A DNA stretch of 64,000 nucleotides from Streblospio benedicti. Its lineage: Eukaryota > Annelida > Polychaeta > Spionida > Spionidae. Location: the NCBI GenBank assembly GCA_019095985.1, contig CM032669.1, forward strand, positions 6,161,830-6,225,829, given 5' to 3'. Position 1 is the stretch's first letter, and each line of letters opens with the position of its first letter. The notes beneath the pieces are model-generated. The model saw nothing but the letters and a program-made list of their open reading frames with translations. It was not told the origin of the DNA and did no database searches. This document shows, one piece after another, positions 36,471-49,025 of the stretch. The translations under genes and the position numbers were made by a program.

Positions 36471-38306
36471 AACTGTTGATGTGAATTTGATTGTATATAT
36501 ATATTCTGGTAAATAGAATAAAAGACATGGTACAGATCATGGTTTACTGGTCAAGTATGTTGAGTAAGTGTCCTAATATACAAAGTCTGCGTTACACATA
36601 CTTAGTATGCTAGTGACAGCAGCAGAAATAAATGTCTGATGGAAAATAACCCACATGAGTGTTGCCAAGACGGAGTGCAAGCAGTGGCCAGTAATTCTAT
36701 GGGTGTAACTCGCCGATAACCATGGAAACAAAGCAACAATGGAAGTCTGCACTACCATAACGAGCTGGGTTTGATTAATTCATGAAAAACATTGATGTTT
36801 CCTCATTTATTAAGTGCACAACTTCAACTATATCTATAGTGATACTCATATTTGTATAGGTCCTTTAATTAAGTTATTTCTATGAAATATAAACTTGAGC
36901 AACATATATATGATGAATTTCTTTTAACAATAGCTGTATAATTGTATATTAAAATAACCTTATATTTCAATGGCTTCCAGTCCATCTTTTTCAAAGAAAC
37001 GAGGTTGTTTACTTGGAATTGGAAGTAAACAACCTCGAAGGAGTGCTGGTTCAGTGTACACAGGACACAGATGACACCTGAGGAATTTGGAGAGCTGTTG
37101 AGTCTTACCATCAAGACAAGAGGAATTTGATGAAAAGGCCCTCTCAACTACTTCCGGGTTTGCCCGGGCAGCTGGAGTGCTTGCTTACTATCAATTAATT
37201 CAGACAGACTTTGTCATTATGTTGCATTCATAAACACAGGGTAATATCACGCTTTACTGAACATGTGGTGGAGTCTGAAAGATTAAGTAAAGCAAAAAGA
37301 GTACTAAAAACTAGATCTAAAAACTATGTTTGCTTTAAAAGATTAAAATCTTAATGCAATGCATTCATATGTCAAACGTAACAAAGCTATCATAATAATC
37401 TTGGCAGGGTGAGTTGAATTTCCAAAAGAAAAAGATGTATTTTAGCTGATTTCATAATACGTCAAATATGACCACCCTCGTGAAATATGCTCAACCTTTA
37501 GGCCAACTTAAGTGACATACATGCCCATAGTTTTGTAACAGTATTTGGGTATGGGTGCCACTGTCTATCCACAATATATCTTTCTTTTTTATGGGAAAAA
37601 ATATATATACATGTTATCAGATTGGTGGCGTGATGACATTTTACATAGATTTCCCGCATCAATCGTTATTGCTTACACATGTAGAAATTGGGACGCAGAT
37701 CTTTTACTTAAATTGTCTAGCCCAAAGAATTTTTTATACTGAATTTAAAAAAAGAGCTGTTACATAAACTACGTGTCCACAAACGTGTCTCATGCCCATG
37801 GTAGATCATGCAGTTACTATTTTGTGTAGAGTTCACACCAACGGCGCACCTCCCACATTAAATTGGCGAGAAAAGTTCCGTCATTTTTCTTTATTTGTTC
37901 AAAACACATAACGATCTCCTAAGTAATGATACCCTCTTCTACGAATCGATTGTGATTATGACGATTTCGATGTAAATGTAAAAATGTAGATGTCGAAGTT
38001 TATAGTCTACAATCCAGGGGCTGTACTGCTCAGTTGACACATTTACACCAGGTCATTGGCGTCTTTGACACTTAACTTTTTACCTTCCTCAACTCCCTGG
38101 GGATCATACAACACTGGCTACATACAGCATTTGCTGCTGTAGCGCACACGTGCTAATTACTCGCCGGTAAAATCAGGCACTGTCACGATTACCAAGCTCT
38201 GTTGCTAATATGCCCTAAAAAGGTGTGAACACAAACACAACACTCAGCCGTCATACACCTGCATTCAAGGCCGTGTTTTAGATCGTGGATTTTAATGAAG
38301 ATTGTA
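36471..38306. repeat. duplicated unit A, copy 1 (empty site)
   Basis: Shares order and sequence with 41231-42420 joined to 47412-48164. Contains a 15-16 bp stem hairpin at 37004-37041 (CGAGGTTGTTTACTT and its complement) and a SINE tail fragment near 37975-38165. It lacks about 95 bases of reverse-transcriptase-like sequence present in copy 2. At about 37553 TTTGGGTATGGGTG is the uninterrupted target of the transposon in copy 2. The part after 37550 is nearly identical between copies; the part before it differs more. Confidence 0.85.
36517..36522 (+). terminator. candidate poly(A) signal AATAAA
   Basis: AATAAA about 590 bases after the stop codon. It lies inside the duplicated unit, and the sister copy has GAATAAAG at about 41274. 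The gene may therefore use a repeat-supplied signal. Confidence 0.45.
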
Positions 38307-39655
38307 GGAATTGACCACGAGATTGGAGTGTCAATCGCAAAATTGAGCATGCTGACGTCTGATTTACCCGAACGAAGACCACAGATTTGCAAGCTGATTG
38401 AAGTTCCACGATAATATGAAGGACGTTATGATTTGTTTTTTAACTGTTAACATTATCAGTATATTTTCGTAAAATAAACTTTCGTGATATTACTTGATTT
38501 GAATATTTATTGGATTAAATATTGCAATGTATTCCGTTAAGATATATATCAAATTGCATTTAACTATAGGTGTTACTAGTGTATATAGCACACGATTGAT
38601 GACAGCCTGCACCAATAATAGTGAACACGCATCCTAAATGGATTAGCTAATAATGCTTTTAATATAATTTCTGAAGTATTGTATTTTTTCAAGACCTCTT
38701 AACGAGGTTGTATCATACGTGAAAAAATAAAAAAAAAATATGATCATGGATTGAGTTTTTGATACTCAATCCTGAGCATTAGCATCAATCAGGTGGGGAT
38801 TTGTCATAGATGTGCGAAGTTTGACGATCAACTAAGTCAACGGCAACAATGCCATGAATGATAGTGACATTGCCTGTAAGTCCATCATTGAGACATGTAA
38901 TTGTTGTAAACGCCATATATGACGATTGTGAAAGTAATTGACTTAGAGGGACCACCATTTATTATGGCCCAGGTAGGGTGTGGAAAACATTGAAACCATT
39001 ATGGTGTGATTTTTAACACAAACAAACGCGCAAGTGCGCACACGAATGTGTTATGTAAGGGGACGATTAACTTCATTAGGTAAAATAATCTATTTTCAGG
39101 TTTTTAATGTTTTCCTAATATAAAACATTTTGTGGACACCATTCTGTACGAACGAATAGTGACTCCTCTACAGGACTGTAGGGTTATATGGGATTAATAA
39201 TCAAATTTTGCATATATGTATGATAAAGAACTACATACCTTTTAAATCATTTTTGTCATAAATAGTTTTCTTCATATCATCCATTTTATGGACAACAACT
39301 AGAATTAATATATAGTGATATTCAATGTTTAAAGGCCAATATCTCAAAACTAAATTTTTGTAGTTCATGAATGTTTGGTACCAAATTTCTATTCAACTGT
39401 GAAATCGAGGATTAAGAAATGTCGATGTTCTTGAAGATATATGCCTTCTGAGAAAAACGTTAATAGGGATTTTTATTTTTATTTTGTTCATGATAATGCG
39501 ATGAATTATTAACGTTTTTGTATTGATTGGCAAGAAATTTCGGGAAATCGGTGGTTTTCAAACTTCAAATGTATGTAAAATGATTAAGATATAAAAAAAA
39601 ATTGAGGCAAGTTGTTTTCTAGATAATATAGATATATGTGTTCCCCAATGATAGA
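38307..39655. other. intergenic, nothing recognised
   Basis: AT-rich unique sequence without exons, repeats or motifs that I can identify. Confidence 0.4.
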
Positions 39656-39659
39656 TACA

Positions 39660-39766
39660 TTTTCAAACTTCTCTCTCACACAGACACATCTTTAGCAAGC
39701 ATATTTCTACCAATGATAGACATAGCTGAAGACAGCTCGCTGCTTGGGATGGTCGTTAATCGCCCC
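39660..39766 (+). repeat. half of a fold-back family element
   Basis: AACTTCTCTCTCACACAGAC, AGCAAGCATATTTCTACCAA and ATAGCTGAAGACAG match the left arm and loop at 30161. The sequence then continues into GCTCGCTGCTTGGGATGGT, whose reverse complement occurs near 2712, so the family has a longer form. Confidence 0.6.
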
Positions 39767-39769
39767 TTA

Positions 39770-40229
39770 AGCGAGGGGCACATTCCGCCTTGCGGCGGTG
39801 GTCGCCGCAAGGCGTGTTGAGGTTTGCGCCGTCTACGGTTTGCCCCGTGCGTTAGGAATGCGTCGGGACAGGGGGTGGTTTTTATTGAGGTGACCGTGAA
39901 ATCAACTTGCATAGAACGTGCGATGTGCTCGCGTATAACTTACTCTCTACGCACCGTGTGATTACAAAAGTACGGAATCCGCACGTTCATGGTACAGGGA
40001 ACGCACGGTCCCAGTACTGTGTCTGCGCCGATAACGTGCGGTTAAATCCTCTGCGTTTCACGTAAGGTCTCCGCACTGCCTCCGTACGGTTAGGCCATGA
40101 CGCAGGGTGGTCGTAGAAGACGTTTGGTACGTTTGCCGCACTGTACACTCACGGATCGTTACAATTTCTGTGCGTTTTTGGTCGTAGACTGGCTGTAGAC
40201 CCACCTTGCGGTGGAATGTGCCCCTCGCT
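39770..40229. mobile_element. Harbinger-like MITE with TTA target duplication
   Basis: Perfect ends AGCGAGGGGCACATTCC on both sides (reversed at right), flanked by TTA at 39767-39769 and 40230-40232. The 460-bp interior is much more GC-rich than its surroundings, has a 12-bp stem palindrome CGCCTTGCGGCG just inside the left end, and many ACGCACGG/CGTACGG repeats. No protein is encoded. Confidence 0.8.
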
Positions 40230-40371
40230 TTAATGATAGAAAGTACTGTACTTCTAATGTTAAGAATCACAACAGAATTGAAGGCTGAATATTTGTGATG
40301 TCGTACATTAACATTATTGATAGATTATGTCAACTCTGAATTCACAACAGTGTACTTGTATAATGGTAGTG

Positions 40372-41070
40372 GATGTTGTAGAGCCGTGCTATGCAATATT
40401 TGTTGTTAATTATTGATGGGGGATGGTTGCAGGTACTATCAATACAGGGCGGTGGGGGTCGGGGTGTCAGATTGCGGAGTGGGCTTTGTTAGGACAGCGG
40501 TGGTGCAGCATGGGGAGGGGGAGGTTATAGAACAGTGGTGGGTGCTGTCAAGACGAGGCGTGGGATGGCAGGACAGTGCAAATGGTGTAGACCCGTGCTA
40601 TGTAATAATTGTTGTTGAGTAGTGGGGTGGATGTGGGGATGGGCAGCTGTTTAGTTCAGAAATAAGGTATATTTTGGAAGGTGCTAAGTTGTCATTGCAG
40701 TTAAGTGACAATATTACATATTTGTGAAATTGGTCAAAGTCAATGTTGCAAAGTATCACCCATGCCCGTGGTTTGCACAAGGGTGGGTGCTGGGGAAAAA
40801 TGAGTGCTGTAAATCCCTTTCCTATGACCATGGAGAGCATTATGTTCTCATTTACATAAACACGAACATTTCCTACCTCAGCTGTGACTAACATTACTTG
40901 GTGAGACCTGCGTTTACAAGCATGTACTTGGAGTGACTATTACTGTAGTCATGCTATCGTAATCCTCATTATAGATGCTTGCAAGATTAGTAATTTCTTA
41001 TCATTATGTGTCTGGGTGGGGTTGGATGGTGTAGATCAGTGATGAAGACCCCAACTACGTAATATTTGTT
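40372..41070 (+). repeat. degenerate direct repeats
   Basis: GTGTAGA..CGTGCTATG.AATATTTGTTGTT-like phrases occur near 40375, 40580 and 41028, with G-rich spacers. Probably an old tandem duplication. No gene is seen here. Confidence 0.45.
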
Positions 41071-41230
41071 ATTATTCAGGCCTACCAAACACATTCTATG
41101 AATAGAGCACATGGATAATGAATAATGTATTAGTTTGGGGCTGTGCATGGGTAACATTGCACATATTACATGAAAGCAGACGTTGTGATTTCTATTTGCA
41201 GACTGAGATTGAAAATCAAGAGGTTAATTG

Positions 41231-42420
41231 AACTGTTGATGTGAATTTGATTGTATATATTGTGGTAAATAGAGAATAAAGACATGGTACACAGATCGCG
41301 GTTTTTACTAGTCAAAAGTATGTTGAGTAAGTGTCCTAATATACAAAGTGTGTGTTGCAATACTTAGTATGCTAGTGACAGCAGCAGGAAACAACAATAT
41401 GCAATGTATCGCTGAAATAAATGTCTGATGGAAAATAACCCACATGAGTGTTGACAAGATGGAGTGCAAGCAGTGGCCAGATCAGCCAAATTCTATGGGG
41501 GTAACTCGCTGATAACCATGGAAACAAAACAATAATGGAAGTCTGCACTACCATAACGCCCTGGGTTTGATTAATTCATGATAAACATTGATGTTTCCTC
41601 ATTTCCTGGACAACTTCAACCTTATCTTTAGTGATACTTATTTTTGTATGGGTCCTTTGAGTTATTTCTATGAAATATAAACTTGAGCAACATATATATG
41701 ATGAATTTCTTTTTAACAATAGCTGTATAATTGTATATTAAAATAATTTTATATTTCAATGGCTTCCAGTCCATCTTTTTCAAAAGAATCGAGGTTGTTT
41801 ACTTCGGTATTGGAAGTAAACAACCTCGAAAAAAGTACTGAGTTCAGTGCATACAGAACACAGATGACACCTGAGGGGTTTGGAGACTGTTGAGGTCTTA
41901 CCATCAAGACAACATACTTCACATATCAAAGGAAATATATATGAACAGGTATATGGTATGGCAATGGGCTCACCATTGTCACCCATCCTCTCAGACCTTT
42001 CATGGAGGAATTCGAAGAAGAAAAGGCCCTCTCACCTACTACAGGGTTTGGGCAGCTGGAGTGTTTGCTTACTATCAATTAATACAGACAGACTTTGTCA
42101 TTATATGTTGCATTCATAAACACAAGATAATATCACGCTTTACTGAACATGTGGTGGATTCTGAAAGATTAAGTAAAGGCAAAAAGAGTACTAAAAACTA
42201 TGTTTGCTTCAAAGAGATTAAAATCTTAATGCAATGCATTCATATGACAAACTTAACAAAAGCTATCATAATCTTGGCAGGGGTGCGTTGAATTTCCAAA
42301 AGAAAAAAGATTAGCTGATTTCATAATACGTCAAATATGACCACCCTCGTGAAATATGCTCAACTTTTAGGCCAACAAAGTGACATACATGCCCATTGTT
42401 GTGTAACAGTATTTGGGTAT
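41231..42420. repeat. duplicated unit A, copy 2, left part
   Basis: Homologous to 36471-37555, with the same hairpin at 41790-41828. It is split from its right part (47412-48164) by the transposon at 42421-47411. Confidence 0.85.
41900..42055 (+). mobile_element. Penelope-like reverse transcriptase fragment
   Basis: Y-E-Q-V-Y-G-M-A-M-G-S-P-L-S-P-I-L-S-D-L is the conserved segment before the catalytic motif in Penelope-like elements. Only this short stretch is recognisable; it is an old fragment embedded in unit A. Confidence 0.6.
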
Positions 42421-42547
42421 AAAATAGCGGGGGCCCAATCTGCACTGATACTTCACATCTGGATAGAATATTGAATTTTTGCATGCAGCAAGATATGGGC
42501 CTCAAAAGTTGAAAAAAGTCACGGAACCGCAAAAACCAATAACGTAA

Positions 42548-43768
42548 AGGCCGTGTCCCCATTCAGAAAGCATACAGCAGCTTACATGTTCTAGGAGAAT
42601 TCCAGGCATTTGGACCTGTATGCTTTTTCATCTGCTCAAATAATCTGACCTTTTTGCACTCAGATAATATGCGTGTAAAAAGCGTTCAAAAACAGACAAA
42701 CAGCAGACAGAAAGCGTTAGAAAACCGGATAAAAGCGGATAAAAGCAGACGCTCAGCTTACACTTCGGCGGATGTTCAGCAGGCGACAAAAAACACCTGC
42801 TGGGGCTGGCGTTTGCGTTCGTACTGCATGCTATTGCAGACAGTATTTAAGCTCCGAGCATACGCCAGCGCTGTCATTTCTGCTTTCATTTTTTTAAGTC
42901 GATAAACAGTCGAAGTTTATGCTATTAATAAAATTTGGGGAGACAGGTATTTTAACTATGCCTGCTAAAGGAAAACAACAGAAGGCAAAATGAAATTTGC
43001 CGACATGAAGAAAAAACTGAAAAAAGAAGAAGATTTAAACAGCAGCCCCCAAAAAGAAGGGTCGTCGTCTTCGCTGCAAAGACTAGTAACTGAGCTTGCA
43101 TCAGAAGTTGATACTGAGCCACGAGGAGGAGCGACGTCATTAGCTTCAGCAGGGTTCATTTTTTTTCAATTTTTTTCTTGTTTTATTCTTCATTGGACCA
43201 CTTGCATTGATGGTGCCTCTTCGATGGAGTACCCGGCAGACTGACAAAGATGTAACTACAGGTGCGTTTATATACCCTGAGCCATTATGCCACCTGTAAT
43301 CTCTCATAAGCATTTCATAAGCAATTCATAATTTTTGTAGGCAGATCAGGCGTTTTCATGCGCTTTTATACTTTAAATGTAGCCTAACCGTACCCAAAAC
43401 ATTTGTCTGCTTTACATCTGCTCTTGTTGCTCTTATCTGCTCCCAATATGCAGCGTATGAAAAGCGGATAGTTCCACAAAATTTTGGCGTGTTTATGCAG
43501 TTATGCGTGCATAATCCAATAATCCATCGATTTTTTTGTACGCTGTTGGTATTTTGTGCAGCTCAAATACCAACGGCAAAACTAAATAATCAACAATCTT
43601 CTAGAAATATTTTTTTGAGCAGGCGCGCCATTTTCATAAAACTGACAAATAACTTATGATTAGCGTGTGGATTGCAGTGATGGCGTGAATGTCGGACCGA
43701 GACCTTTTAAATACATTTTATCGCTAACCATCTGCTTTCCATAAGCAAAGCCCAGTGGGACACGCTCT
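42548..43768. mobile_element. Harbinger-like element inserted in the left TIR of the Academ-like transposon
   Basis: Ends AGGCCGTGTCCC and, reversed, AGAGCGTGTCCC (10 of 12 alike), flanked by TAA at 42545-42547 and 43769-43771. Removing it restores AATAACG-TAA-GCGAATGACC, which matches AATAACG-CAA-GCGAATGACC in the right TIR. Subterminal GCGGATAAA/GCAGAT phrases repeat. Two short open frames (42654-42905, 42990-43244) carry no motif I recognise, so it looks non-autonomous (1221 bp). Confidence 0.8.
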
Positions 43769-44611
43769 TAAGCGAATGACCGTGAAATCCAATATGCCGC
43801 CATCGAACAGGGGCAATTTTTTATCTTGTGAGTTCTAAAAGTTGTATTATCATGTGTAATATATCTAAATTGAGTAATTTTATGACGAGAAATCCATTTC
43901 TGGCATTTATTTCTTCTAAAAATAACATATCAAATGTTAGACATTATTTTATGTAAAATACAACATAATCGACTAAAAAGTAAGTAATACTTTTTATTGA
44001 AAAATATTCATTAGGCATCATTTAAAATTGGTAATGTTCAACAGTTATTGTGCATTATCTGGTAAATCTAATGTGTTCAATTGCAATTTCTTCATAAAAA
44101 TAAATAATCAACCACACTTATACAATCATTAATAGGGGCCTACCACATTGCGGACTGAAAAGTATTTCACAAAATAGGAAAGTCAATAATAACATGATAA
44201 AAAACTATGTTAGTAAAATTCTAAAGTTTTATGGAATTCATTTAACACATATCTTTACAATAAGCAAACAACTTAATAGAATGATCACGACACATATGAT
44301 AGAATGACACACCTGAAACAAGGCTACACTGTTGTGGAAACGTCTTATTTCCATTAACAAAAAAAAAATGAGGTGGGTACTATGTGTCATTATTTATACA
44401 TCCACCTTCACATTTACATAATAATGTGGTACACTTTAAGGCCGGCTTTTTGCACATTTGCAATTGCCTACACATGCTTTAAGACAACCACAATTCAAGA
44501 GTACAGCACAGGCTTCACTTGCATTGGCAAGAGTCATCAAAATGGTTTACACTGTTTCTTGTCGTCCTCTACCCAACCCCATTCAGAGGGGATTGGGAAG
44601 GTCTTGAAAGC

Positions 44612-46300
44612 CTACAACATGACTGCTGCCAAATGAATGCTGCCTGAAGCAGTGCCGTTTAATATGTTGGTAAAGGGCAGCCTGTGTAGGGGAATATCAT
44701 CCAATGATCTAAGTCCATACGTAAAAAGATGCATTCTTGCATCATTGACTCTAGTAATGCCACACCCCTTGCTGTACATCAACACTGTGAATCTCTCTAA
44801 TTGCTGCATATGGACTTATTCTATGGTAAGCAGTGAAGGGTTATCCATCAGCTGTAGGAAAGTGTCTGTTATTTCTGGATAGCACTCTCATGCAACCCAC
44901 ACACAGTTTTCTTACCAATCCCAAACATCAGGGATGTGCTATCTGAAAAAGACGTGGAAAAGTGGCAATGTGGACGACCTTAACTGGACCCATCTGTGAA
45001 CTAATTTCATGGATGGGAATGTCTTTGTAATAACGTCAGAGTTCCCAGGCCTACCCACAGTTCCACCTAGTTTAGCTGTAGAAAAACAGAAACAGCAATT
45101 GCCACAATGTCACTATCTATTGTTCTTATGTAGGCCTTCTGATGTCCTTGCGCCACACCATGTGCAAGATGCAGAATAATCCCACTGCTGTCAGCTTCTG
45201 AATGATTGCATGGTGTTATGGCTTTGACATCAGCATCCATATTTGTCAGTACTTCACTGCCTTTAAGTTGTCACTAAAAGTATGTCAAGTTCACTTTGGG
45301 CCCAAGGGGTTTCACTCAGCAGTGCAAAAGATTGATTTTGCTTTCCCTGTTCTTAGAGGAAATTCTGCCAGTCCTTTGGTATAGGAGTATTTTTGCAACA
45401 CTCTTGTTTTCTGCCCTTCTCCTCTCTTAGCTTGAGCTTGACTTTTGACACTCTGTTCAGGATACATGTCCCCATATTGCATCTATTCTCGTCACAGCAT
45501 CATGAGTGACACGTGATTTCAAAAAATGGAATGATGTGCATTGGTGTATATTCATCCAATGTCTTGCTTTCTAGTTGGCTTTACCATGTGTACCACAGCT
45601 GCCATATCAAATAAAAAGGAATGATACATCCTTTGCAGCTGAACATTTGTTATCACGCGGCAGCCCTGGTAGACATTGTAAAAATATGCGACTTGGTTCC
45701 CATTCGAATGTGTTTCCATTATCCAGATAATGAGGGGGCTCCCTTTGATTTTCAAACTTAAAGAATCTTCCATATTTTGACTCTGGCCTGAGATTGAAGT
45801 GATAAAAAGACCTTTGTTACCAGGTTCGAATTATGTTTCACATTGCTAAGTTTTTGAACTTCCTTTGTTATTTTCTGATGGCTGTTATCGAACGTCCAGA
45901 TATTCTTTCTTTTAATGGTATCCGATATATGGGGAACTGTCTTCTCAATGAGGCACTGCTGTACATATTCTTCATGTGCACGTAAGCCTAAACTTTTACA
46001 TTCTTTCAGACTTTCAACAACCTCACGAGGCATAGCTTCTTGAGTGTCTAAAGTATGCAATTCCTTCTCGTTTTCTAAAAATGGGTTACCATGTTCGAGC
46101 ACTTCACCTCTTAAGTTGTGGACATCAGATAGTAATTGTTGCTGAAACTGCTTGCTTTCTTCACTGTGATTAATATTTACGTCAGCTGAGTGTATCAAGT
46201 GTTCAAATTCACCAACTATTCGTAGAACTTCAATTGAAGAAAATTCGTTTATCGCTTGTGATTCTTTATCACCTAGTAGGCCAGAAGGCCCACCATCACT
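44612..46300 (-). pseudogene. broken transposon protein with XPG/PIN-nuclease-like motifs
   Basis: In N- to C-terminal order on the minus strand: H-G-N-P-F-L-E-N-E-K-E-L-H-T-L-D-T and I-K-R-K-N near 46100-45900; H-S-E-A-D-S-S-G-I-I-L-H-L-A-H-G then I-D-S-D-I-V-A-I-A-V near 45190-45080; and L-E-R-F-T-V-L-M-Y-S-K..V-N-D-A-R near 44800. These phrases belong to a transposon protein family common in cnidarians and molluscs; the E-A-D and D-S-D blocks resemble the XPG-I nuclease motifs reported for Academ. Several stops and frame changes separate them, so the copy is dead. Confidence 0.65.
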
Positions 46301-47411
46301 TTAAAGTTTTTATTGCACTGCTCGTGTGACTGATCTTTTTGCCATCATGCTGAATTTGCTGTGTGACTTTTGAATCTGAGAGTTACCAGCCATAAATTAC
46401 TCATGAATCACTGGATGCTGTTCTTCAAAGCCCACAAGATCTTTCACATGGATAAAACCATCTGGCATAGTTAGTTCTGTCAGAACAGAAAAACCATTAC
46501 ACATTTCATCGAGAACTTGAACTTACAGTCGGAAATCACCTTCTCTTTGTGCTCGTACTGAAATCTGCACATCAAAAAGTTCTATCTCATATACGTCATT
46601 TCAATACCTGAATGTAGGTGCCCCTGCATGCAGCCTACTGTCCCAAATGTCTCTATGGGAGCATATTCGTCACTGTACGACATCCATAGGGCATAGTTTG
46701 GCAGGGAGGGTGGAGCTGCTAAAGACTATGGGCATACCTTGTGAGAGCTGTCTGCATGCGCTGAGGAAGCACGCCCTGATGTTAAAACATTGCTTTTTAC
46801 TCAAGTTTTATCCCCAACCAGATCCTGCTAGAAATTTACCTGCCGCACCTTGAATCGCCATTTTTCAATATGCAGACTTATGAGCACTTTATTAGCTTTT
46901 CACTAAGGTGCATACTTGAACAATGCTATGTTACTGCGTTTGTTTGTTTTTTAAAATATGGTTTTGATATAATATAACATGACATTGTGGATATAATAAA
47001 ATGTTGACAGAGTGCACTCGCATATAATTACTAGATCTATAGTAAGATTTTCTATCACAAAGTTCAATGATATTATCAAACTGAAATTTATGGCTAATTT
47101 TATTTAAAATGTGCTTTATATCACTTACTTTTACTTTGATGCATAAAATAATATCAAAATGGACTTCTCATCATCCACATTACTCAATTTAGAGATATTA
47201 CACATGATAATACAACTTTAGAACTCAAAATATAAAATTGACCCTTTCCGGCGGCGGCCATGTATTGGATTTCACGGTCATTCGCTTGCGTTATTGATTT
47301 TTGCGGTTCCGTGACTTTTCAACTCTTGAGGCCCATATTTTGCTGCATGCAAAATTCAATATTCTATCCAGATGTGAAGTATTATAGTGACATTGCAGAT
47401 TGGGCCCCATA

Positions 47412-48164
47412 GTATGGGTGCAACTGTCTATCCACAATGTATCTTTCTTTTTATGGAAAAAACAAATATATATACATGTTATCAGATTGGTGGAGTGAGG
47501 ACATTTTACATAGATTTCCATCAATCGTTATTGCTTACACATGTAGAAATTGGGACGCAGATCTTTACTTAAATTGTCTAGCCCAAACAATTTTTATACT
47601 GAATTTAAAAAGAGCTGTTACATAAACTACGTGTCCACAAACGTGTCTCATGCCCATGGTAGATCATGCAGTTACTATTTTGTGTAGAGTTCACACCAAC
47701 GGCGCACCTCCCACATTAAATTGGCGAGAAAAGTTCCGTCATTTTTCTTTATTTGTTCAAAACACATAACGATCTCCTAAGTAATGATACCCTCTTCTAC
47801 GAATCGATTGTGATTATGACGATTTCGATGTAAATGTAAAAATGTAGATGTCGAAGTTTATAGTCTACAATCCAGGGGCTGTACTGCTCAGTTGACACAT
47901 TTACACCAGGTCATTGGCGTCTTTGACACTTAACTTTTTACCTTCCTCAACTCCCTGGGGATCATACAACACTGGCTACATACAGCATTTGCTGCTGTAG
48001 CGCACACGTGCTAATTACTCGCCGGTAAAATCAGGCACTGTCACGATTACCAAGCTCTGTTGCTAATATGCCCTAAAAAGGTGTGAACACAAACACAACA
48101 CTCAGCCGTCATACACCTGCATTCAAGGCCGTGTTTTAGATCGTGGATTTTAATGAAGATTGTA
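47412..48164. repeat. duplicated unit A, copy 2, right part
   Basis: Almost identical to 37553-38306, ending together at TTTTAATGAAGATTGTA. Contains the same SINE tail fragment (TTTACACCAGGTCATTGG). Confidence 0.9.
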
Positions 48165-48920
48165 TTTTTTCCATGCAAACATACCTGAGCAGTTAATTAA
48201 AAACATACTGGCCACTCTAGTGATGCTGTTCGTGCGAACAAACGTCACATTGAACAAGTAGTTTCATAATAAACTTGTGTGTTTGGACAAATGCACATGA
48301 TTTGTTGGTTGTTATTTGCACATAGTATTTGGCAAAGATTAAAGTTCTCATTGTCATTGAGCAGCTATCATGATCTCCATAAATTTGAAGTTATAGATGC
48401 ATGGCGACAAACTTTAATCCATATGGTGCAAGTACTGTCTTATTTTAGGATCACTTCGTGTTGAATATGGTGTGGTGCTTGTGTACATTATGATGTACAT
48501 TTGCATAAACATACACATTTTCTAATATTGCTGGTAGATGGGTATATATACAACCTGAAAAGGTGAACCAATTGTAAGTCTCTGTCCAGCTTACACGTCC
48601 GTGTGTGGTTTGAACGTAGCATCTGAGGATTTAAGTTTGTTGTTGTTCTGAATGCCCTTGTGCATGTATCAAAATATAAACCTGTATGACTAGTTGATAT
48701 CTAAATATCAACCTACATATCACATGTAGCCCAAAATAATTCACGTCTCACACACTGTCTGGGGTTAGTGTCAAATAAAACAAACCACAGCAGACAAAAG
48801 AAAAACAACACCGCCATGCATTAAACTGTAATACTACACTGGCATACACAAAAAGAGGTACGCGGGTGCCCTTGACGCACTCAGCTCTTTCATGGACTGG
48901 ACGGTGTGTGTCACGATTTC
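48165..48920. other. intergenic, no gene seen
   Basis: AT-rich with TATATATAC near 48545. It is upstream of troponin C and may hold enhancers, but nothing specific is visible. Confidence 0.4.
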
Positions 48921-48924
48921 CGCG

Positions 48925-49025
48925 CCCAGCCCTACAAAAGACGGAGCCCCGCCGTGACTTAAACAAACCTTCACGTTCTACCAGTTTCACAGACGTCACC
49001 ACTTTCTTCTAAAAATACTTACCAG
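48925..49025 (+). promoter_or_regulatory. probable troponin C promoter and non-coding first exon
   Basis: A GC-richer island (GGAGCCCCGCC) follows CTACAAAAG, a weak TATA-like site near 48931. A leader ends at ACCAG|GTATGT (49025), a good donor that can join the acceptor at 49637. CTAAAAATAC at 49009-49018 differs from the MEF2 consensus in its last base only. Transcript data would be needed to place the start. Confidence 0.35.

Larger units (their letters stand above)
42421..47411 (-). mobile_element. decayed Academ-like DNA transposon
   Basis: Terminal inverted repeats of about 230-240 bases: GGGGCCCAATCTGCA near each end, through CACGGAACCGCAAAAA to AGCGAATGACCGTGAAATCC and TTGTATTATCATGTGTAATAT. 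The left one is split by another element at 42548-43768. GTAT (or TAT) is repeated at 42417-42420 and 47412-47415; 3-4 bp duplications fit Academ elements. The minus strand holds a broken transposon protein (see 44612-46300). Without the insertion the element is about 3.8 kb. Confidence 0.7.

Noticed and set aside
48748-49002. 84-codon minus-strand frame over the troponin C promoter region
   Set aside because: Arginine-rich shadow of a GC-rich leader on the other strand, without motif or splice support.
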